From assembly GCA_036939975.1 (NCBI GenBank), contig JALLPB010000716.1, positions 1-13,429 of the forward strand: a stretch of DNA of 13,429 nucleotides. Direction: 5' to 3'. The translations under genes and the position numbers were made by a program. Each line of letters starts with the position of its first letter. The stretch's first letter is position 1. Source of the stretch: Cyclostephanos tholiformis (Eukaryota; Bacillariophyta; Thalassiosirophyceae; Thalassiosirales; Thalassiosiraceae). Of the stretch, positions 9,251 to 13,429 are shown piece by piece. The notes beneath the pieces were generated by a model. It had not been told where the DNA came from. It ran no database searches and saw only the letters and a program-made list of their open reading frames with translations.

Positions 9251-9876
9251 ATGAACAAAAACAATGGCAATGGTGGTGATTAGCATGCTCATCGCGTGCT
9301 CTGTTTTATTCACTCACCGCCAGGTGCGAAGGTTTCGCCTTCTCCCTACGATCTACATACGTACGCGAGAGAGGTGTCAACTTCAACCTAAAATAATTGC
9401 TTCTGTGCAGTTTCATACGATCCTTATACGGAATTCTACATACGAGAGTTTCCGAGGAACGTTCTCACTTTCCGTGGAACACGGATGGTCATCCGGATTG
9501 AGTAGCCGGATTGAATCGGGTTTCTCGCCCGATTCTTTCTTAGGTCTAAACTCTGATGGCGGGAACCATACGAGAGTATTCGTCATATTGTGTGCCCATG
9601 GGCATATTTTGTCACTCCCCTTTGAACCGATCAACCATACGATGCCCCTGCATCTGCAGTTCTATCAGCCGCCTCAACCTCCTTATATCCTCTACATTTC
9701 ATGGCTAGGGGGATATTATTTATTTGGGTGGCAGGCTTACTATTTGGTTAGCTAGCCAGGATGAACTTGGAATTGGCTGCTTAAGCAGGGCAAGAATCCA
9801 CATAATACTCCTTTCATTTATCTGACATCACTGCACAAGCTGGGAAAGAATCAGGAGAAAGTGTGACCCACAAGGG
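9251..9876. other. Intergenic stretch rich in short palindromes
   Basis: Several stems cluster here: GCGAA/TTCGC (9326-9338), CGGATG/CATCCG with a 2-base loop (9482-9495), TCGGG/CCCGA (9516-9532), and the perfect 12-bp palindrome TGCCCATGGGCA (9593-9604). A plus-strand frame from ATG 9264 is open for 163 codons, but I recognise nothing in it and its composition is not protein-like. I see no RNA gene. The end of the stretch, CCACAAGGG, could be a worn polypurine tract ahead of LTR copy L2. Confidence 0.5.
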
Positions 9877-10145
9877 TGTTAGGGCACAACTCTCTGGTAC
9901 AAAAGCACCATCACTTGATCGTGAGCTTGTTTCCGTACAGTTTAAGTCCAATCTGAAAGGTCTGAGCTGGCGTGACTCCTTATTTCCACGTCATCAATCT
10001 CCAGGCACTCCTTCTTGTGGACATCTTTCTCTTTGAGTTCAAGCCACTCCAGAGTAGAGCAGTTTGACTCATTAAATATATTAATATTTCGAATACCCAA
10101 TGTCAATTCGTAGATAGTAATATATTATTTACTCTCATCTGGACA
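9877..10145 (+). repeat. Diverged LTR copy L2, probably solo
   Basis: It starts TGTTAGGGCACAACTCTCTGG, which parallels the TGTTGAGACAAAGTCTCATGG start of L1. It shares GAGCTGGCG...TTTCCACGTCA with L3 (from 9966). It also shares CATTAAAT, ATTAATATTTCGA and GTCAATTCG with the second half of L1 and L3. The end is placed at CTGGACA (10139-10145) by alignment with CTTCAACA of L1. Length 269 bp. No copia coding sequence lies next to it on either side and no clear target duplication is seen, so it is a solo LTR or an isolated fragment. AT-rich expansions account for its greater length. Confidence 0.6.
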
Positions 10146-10549
10146 TATTAATATTTTTTAAATTCGTAGGGCTTCTGCACCTCTCCCCAAGGCAGATCTA
10201 CTGATCATTCTGGTGGGAACAAAACTATTTTCCCGCCAGGGTATCCTACAGGGATTACGAAGGAACTACCATTGATGCCAGGGCATAAGAGATGCCGGGG
10301 CATAAGAGACACTTCCCTTTTTCTTAGATAATTAGCTACCTCTATGTACATCTTAGTGGCTCCCCATCCTATTTCTCCCAATCTGCTACATCTAGGCATT
10401 GGTATGATGCAACAGGTGTTCTTGCATTGAGGAGAGCTTTCCTGCAATCCCCTATATGCCCTAGTTGGGCCTGGGTGCATTTTATGGTGCACCCACCAGG
10501 GCACATTGAACAAAAAGTGAGTGCACACAACTCACACAACCACCCCACC
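10146..10549. other. Region upstream of the zinc-finger frame
   Basis: Besides the 17-bp tandem, it has a stem TGGTGGGAA/TTCCCGCCA (about 10210-10238), whose right arm contains TTTCCCGC, an E2F-like site. It also has a stem GGGTGCA/TGCACCC (10473-10479 with 10488-10494). If the 10550 gene is or was transcribed, its promoter should lie here, but I see no convincing TATA element. The frame continues open upstream of 10550 to 10427, without recognisable content. Confidence 0.45.
10274..10307 (+). repeat. 17-bp tandem duplication
   Basis: GATGCCAGGGCATAAGA (10274-10290) is followed directly by GATGCCGGGGCATAAGA (10291-10307), with one base difference. It lies upstream of the zinc-finger frame at 10550. 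Confidence 0.9.
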
Positions 10550-11218
10550 ATGGAGGCCTCCTCTTACAGCCTCTGGCAGTGCAGCACCTGCACTTATGCC
10601 AAAAACAAGCAGACGGCGGTGAAGTGCGGGATGTGCGGTGCCATCGTCCATGCAAAACGCCTGGCGTTGCCTGTTCTGGCCTCCGTCACAATCGCCTTGA
10701 AGTCGAGCAAGCTGTCAAGGAAGACAATGGCGGCAAAGAAGAAGCCTCCCCCCCAAGACCCGCCTCCCCCCATGCATCCATCCGGTGTCATCATAGATGT
10801 CATGGGGATAAGCAGGGGCAATCGTGGGCACTCATGCAGGGAGCATCTTGATGGCTGTGGCACAGCGGTCCTCGCGGATGATGTTGTTGTCCGCATCCAA
10901 AAGAAACAGATCCTCATCAAGGACTACCTTTTGGGGAAGGGCAGGATGAGAAAGGAGACAGGGCTCAGCATCAATTGGGTGAACGATGGCATTGACTGAT
11001 GTTGCATTGGTTTTCTCCCTAAGGTGTACGTTCCACATGCAAAGCTGTGGAACGGCGCCTTGTGTCAAGTGGTGTTTGTTGGTGTGGTGGATGATCCCTC
11101 TTCAATCGTCTGCCACAAGTTTCACCACTGTTGTAGCTACGTGTGCATTGTGGTGATTTCTGTGCTTGCCAGGGATGTAAAGGTTTTTGATGACAAATAT
11201 GAGGTAATGATGGGTTAA
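10550..11218 (+). pseudogene. RanBP2-type zinc-finger protein interrupted by one in-frame TGA
   Basis: The ATG at 10550 sits in a good eukaryotic context (CCACCATGG). Residues 9-29 form a RanBP2-type finger: W9, C11, C14, N19, C26, C29. Such fingers bind ubiquitin, Ran or single-stranded RNA. A Lys/Pro-rich linker (about 63-75, KKKPPPQDPPPP) precedes a second region with VVVRIQKKQILI and INWVNDGID. Then TGA (10997-10999) interrupts, and the same frame continues CCIGFLPKVYVPHAKLWNGA to a TAA at 11216-11218. I recall a diatom family with a WVTDG-D-R-C-VGFLP block, where the stop position is Arg, so CGA to TGA is likely. Up to the stop it encodes 149 residues, beyond it 72. It is a recent pseudogene, a truncated gene, or (unlikely) a selenoprotein. 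Its function is not known to me. Confidence 0.6.
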
Positions 11219-11278
11219 AAAAAGTAGAGATTAAATTAAGAAATAATTAATTTAATTTAATAATATATAAAATAATAT
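11216..11278. other. AT-rich tract after the zinc-finger frame
   Basis: The TAA stop runs straight into an A-run, then about 60 bases made almost only of A and T (TTAATTTAATTTAATAATATAT). It could hold a 3' end signal or be the worn A-tail of a retroposed copy. Nothing in it decides between these. Confidence 0.5.
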
Positions 11279-11342
11279 CCCCCTTCCCCTCAGTCATCAC
11301 CCTTGTCCTTGCTGTCATTTAAAAGGATACGGCTACATTATC

Positions 11343-11381
11343 GTAGAAGATCAATGGCCGTGGCCGCCGCGGTGTCTCGTT
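11343..11381 (+). repeat. Short GC-rich repeat, copy C (diverged)
   Basis: GTAGAAGATCAATGGCCGTG and the following GCCGCCGCGGT match the core of copies A and B, with GCCGTGGCCGCC closest to copy A. It ends at the undetermined base 11382, where LTR copy L3 begins. GGCTAC at 11334 may correspond to the left stem arm of copy A. Confidence 0.4.
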
Positions 11382-11382
11382 N

Positions 11383-11533
11383 CACAGAAGAAGGTGAGCT
11401 GGCGAGATGCTCTCTTTCCACGTCACATCCCTCCTGTAGCCACCGAGCAGAGTAGACTCGCATAAATCAATTAATATCTCGATTTACAACGTCAAATCGG
11501 ATCCGAATCAATTGATTCATCGTGTCCTCAACA
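11383..11533 (+). repeat. 5'-truncated LTR copy L3
   Basis: From CACAGAAGAAGGTGAGCTGG onward it follows L1 closely: GAGATGCT, TTTCCAC, CCCTCC, GTAGCCACC, TTAATATCTCGA, GGATCCGAAT and the end CCTCAACA (11526-11533). The first 100 or so bases of the LTR are missing. The similarity begins one base after the N at 11382. No copia coding sequence adjoins it. Confidence 0.7.
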
Positions 11534-11912
11534 GAAGGGACGTACCATTCGCTACGCGTCATTTGGAGTCTACGCAGAGGCTAGACGGGTCAATGATCAG
11601 TCGCATCAGCCTTTCTTCAATTGTACAACTGCGTGTTCAATGTCTTTCTCAGGAGCTACCATGGATCTGGGGAATGATTATTTACATCCAACTGAGTGCG
11701 CCGAATAGCAGCCAATTATCAATTCATTAATTTTAACCTATGTTAGATGAACAAATCTTAAGCCTACTGTTCAGACGTGATAAATAATATCTTCAAAACA
11801 AACGACTCAACCACAATAGATTGGATGTACCCATGCATCATCCCCGAATCATGCCTGTGACAAGAAATACAGAACAACCCTTCAAATTTTTTCACATGAA
11901 AATCGAATCAAA
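11534..11912. other. Non-coding stretch between LTR copy L3 and the cysteine-rich gene
   Basis: I see no recognisable reading frame. If L3 were a 5' LTR, a primer-binding site should start at 11534, but GAAGGGACGT there is not a match I can assign to a tRNA. The right part (about 11740-11912) should include the 3' untranslated region of the minus-strand gene ending at 11913. Confidence 0.45.
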
Positions 11913-12684
11913 CTATTCAACTTGGGATTCTTCGAGGTCGTCTTTGATGTCCTCATCCTGGACGTCTTTGTCTTGGAAGTTCTCATCCTGGAAATCCTCG
12001 TCATTCACACCCGTGAAGATGTCGGTAATGACCTCAGCATCCTTGTAGTTATCAGCTCCGCTTGAACCTCCACAACCATAACACCAACCATGATCGCGAC
12101 AGGTTTGCATATTATTTATCCAAAAACTCCAATTATCCTCGCATTTATGCTTAAGATAGGTCGGCCCATGTGAATCATAATACCAATAATTGTCCTCACA
12201 GCAGGACCTATTGTTCAGGAAATATTCCTTGTCCCCCTCGCAGTTGAGCCGCCTGCAGGTCTTGGTGGTCGAGCCACCGCCTGAATAGATCCAGCCACGA
12301 GCCTTACACCATGCCTTATTATCAATCCAAAATTCATAATTATCCTCGCATTTATGCTGGCCATAGTTCAGTCCTTCATCCGCATCGGTGGTAACATCAG
12401 ATAAGACCTGAGGGGCGATGTTGTAGGCATTATCCGTCAACAAGTTCACAAGAAATCAGATGGCAACAGATACAAACAAATAATTGTGTTCACAAGAGAT
12501 CAAGAGATCATATGGCAACAGATACGGATGAGTAATTGTGTGTGGTCTCAACAGTGACAAGCGGAGATAAAAGGTTCAAACTTATACGCACGTGTGCCCC
12601 TCCCCGGAGTTTATAAGCGTAGGCATTCGAAGAAGTGCCGGCCAAGGCCAAAAGCGAGGCGACGGTGTTGATAACTGTTTTCAT
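11913..12684 (-). CDS. Secreted cysteine-rich repeat protein, two exons
   Basis: Exon 1 is 12684-12592 and exon 2 is 12407-11913, giving 195 residues. Residues 1-23 (MKTVINTVASLLALAG...NAYA) form a typical signal peptide with cleavage after AYA, so the product should be secreted or wall-bound. The mature part has three imperfect repeats. HKCEDNYEFWIDN begins the first (49-77), NCEGDKEYFLNN the second (86-112) and HKCEDNWSFWINN the third (118-146). Each has two Cys 12-13 residues apart, followed in the outer repeats by GW and GGS. The ten Cys are at 51, 65, 82, 87, 100, 101, 120, 134, 140 and 143. The tail from 151 is acidic with repeats like DEDFQDENFQD, which could bind calcium or cationic surfaces. 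The pattern loosely recalls cysteine-rich secreted domains of diatoms; function unknown. There are no internal stops, unlike its neighbours. Confidence 0.75.
12408..12591 (-). other. Intron of the cysteine-rich gene
   Basis: The donor is GTGCGT at 12591 and the acceptor CCTCAG ends at 12408; length 184. Both splice sites are phase 0, so the joined frame reads from the signal peptide into the repeat domain without a stop. The acceptor is the first AG after about 115 bases lacking AG, as expected near a true acceptor. Without splicing, the signal peptide frame ends at 12508 and exon 2 would lack a convincing ATG. The donor is acceptable but not strong. Confidence 0.65.
12444..12525 (+). repeat. 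Imperfect tandem duplication inside the intron
   Basis: GTTCACAAGAAATCAGATGG through CAACAGATAC (12444-12473) is repeated at 12488-12525, with an 8-base insertion (AGATCAAG-type) in the second copy. The period is about 44-52 bases. It is confined to the predicted intron, which supports relaxed constraint there. Confidence 0.8.
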
Positions 12685-12936
12685 TATGAAAACTTTCACT
12701 GTGATTACAATTCAGAATTTATGAGGTTTTGGTGGTACTGTTGCCGGTTCTGTGATCAGTTGTTAGTGGTGTTTGAACAAGAAGCGAAGAGATTGAGGAA
12801 AATCAGACTTCGGTTCGGGTTGTCACAATCGCCATATCGATAGGATCAGACCAAGTGCTGCCCTCTTATTTGCGCACTTCTTTTCGAGCAGTCGCGTTAT
12901 GTCATCAAGCAAGCTTGAGCAAAGAATTTCTGGGGG

Positions 12937-12957
12937 AAGGGGGCGACCCGCCCCCTT
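12937..12957. repeat. Perfect 9-bp hairpin
   Basis: AAGGGGGCG (12937-12945) and CGCCCCCTT (12949-12957) are perfect complements around the loop ACC. It is very GC-rich for this window. Possible transposon end, structured element or chance; no U-run follows. Confidence 0.85.
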
Positions 12958-13161
12958 GACACCATGGAAGGAAAGATTTGGGTTCGGTTCGTCACCATGT
13001 TATCTCTGTTGACGGCCAAGAATACAACAGTTAATACACACACATCGGGGGGGTTGTTAGATATCGTAGTACCAATATACCAATACGATATGTTGTTAGG
13101 GGTAATCGGCTTTCTTGACGAATCTCTCTATTATAATTTTTTACTTAGAAGAGTCATTCAG

Positions 13162-13176
13162 GTTCTACTGTAGAAC
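13162..13176. repeat. 15-bp palindrome with partial downstream copy
   Basis: GTTCTAC-T-GTAGAAC is perfectly symmetrical. GGTTCTACGG at 13184-13193 partly repeats its left half, and TTGTAGGACC follows. It could be a protein-binding site or the inverted end of a small element. Confidence 0.7.
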
Positions 13177-13429
13177 TTGTACGAGGTTCTACGGTAATTG
13201 TAGGACCCGAAAGACAGGCCAGAATTTTGTCTAGAGGAGACCCCACTGCACCAGAACAGAACAACATAAGAAATTAGGTAAGAGTTATGTCTACCTAGAC
13301 ACTTTTCACCAATGATGGGGTCTTGATCCGCCAGAGGGGGTTTCCCCTAGCGTCGCAGTCGGAACCGCACAGGGGATGACTCTCCTCCTCCAGATCGAGT
13401 CTGGGGACAGGATATTGAAATCCTATCAA

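Larger units (their letters stand above)
12685..13429. other. Right end: upstream region of the cysteine-rich gene, otherwise empty
   Basis: The promoter of the minus-strand gene should lie in about 12685-12850, but I see no definite TATA element. A 69-codon plus-strand frame begins at ATG 12964 in good context (ACCATGG), but its product is not recognisable. A minus-strand frame is open from the window edge to a TAG at 13295-13297 (44 codons) and could be the end of a gene lying outside, without evidence. No RNA gene is seen. Confidence 0.45.

Noticed and set aside
9264..9755. 163-codon plus-strand ORF with a hydrophobic start
   Set aside because: No recognisable motif, lies over a palindrome cluster, composition not protein-like. 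Described as part of the intergenic stretch instead of called as a gene.
10594..10920. 108-codon minus-strand ORF across the zinc-finger frame
   Set aside because: The plus strand carries the finger cysteines and a good start context; the minus frame has no recognisable feature.
10997..10999. TGA read as selenocysteine in the zinc-finger frame
   Set aside because: Diatoms do make selenoproteins, but the tract after 11218 is AT-rich without a visible SECIS core, and other TGAs in the window look like decayed CGA.
12964..13173. 69-codon plus-strand ORF with a good start context
   Set aside because: Short and unrecognised, no other coding evidence.
13295..13429. 44-codon minus-strand open frame at the window edge
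   Set aside because: Too short to separate from chance; noted in the right-end entry only.
1..13429. CRISPR array, rRNA or complete tRNA genes
   Set aside because: No regularly spaced repeats, no rRNA core blocks and no full cloverleaf were seen; the A-box-like repeat lacks a B box.

Overview
The window reads as nuclear DNA from a eukaryotic alga, most likely a diatom. The reasons are two Ty1/copia polyproteins of the kinds common in diatoms (CoDi-like; family assignment is from memory of their conserved blocks), one coherent spliceosomal-type intron, and no bacterial operon, Shine-Dalgarno or CRISPR signature. I cannot name the species. Most of the sequence is a repeat graveyard, with two candidate host-type genes at the right-hand end.

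Positions 1-3318 (minus strand) hold a decayed copia element. A Gag domain runs directly, in frame, into the linker that normally follows the integrase, then into reverse transcriptase (RT; YADD box intact) and RNase H. The second half of Gag, the zinc knuckle, protease and integrase core are missing. Positions 3770-8172 (plus strand) hold a second copia element of a different lineage, head to head with the first. It keeps a Gag zinc knuckle, protease (DSQST), integrase, RT (HVDD) and RNase H, all broken by frameshifts and stops, and ends in a polypurine tract and a 239-bp LTR (TGTTGA...TCAACA). No 5' LTR is visible for it.

From 8173 to 11533 the DNA is mixed. It contains an unrecognised minus-strand ORF with a helix-turn-helix-like tail (8549-9091), two further LTR-related copies (9877-10145 and 11383-11533), three copies of a short GC-rich repeat (about 3481, 9150 and 11343), small tandem repeats, and a RanBP2-type zinc-finger reading frame interrupted by one in-frame TGA (10550-11218). 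A single undetermined base (N, 11382) lies exactly where the third LTR copy begins.

At 11913-12684 (minus strand) is the best candidate for a live gene. It is a two-exon gene for a small secreted cysteine-rich repeat protein with a signal peptide and an acidic tail. The last 740 bases show only hairpins and a palindrome.

The genes do not form a pathway. The common thread is mutational decay: most in-frame stops in the elements are TGA, at least five of them where related proteins have arginine. This suggests C-to-T change at CGA codons.
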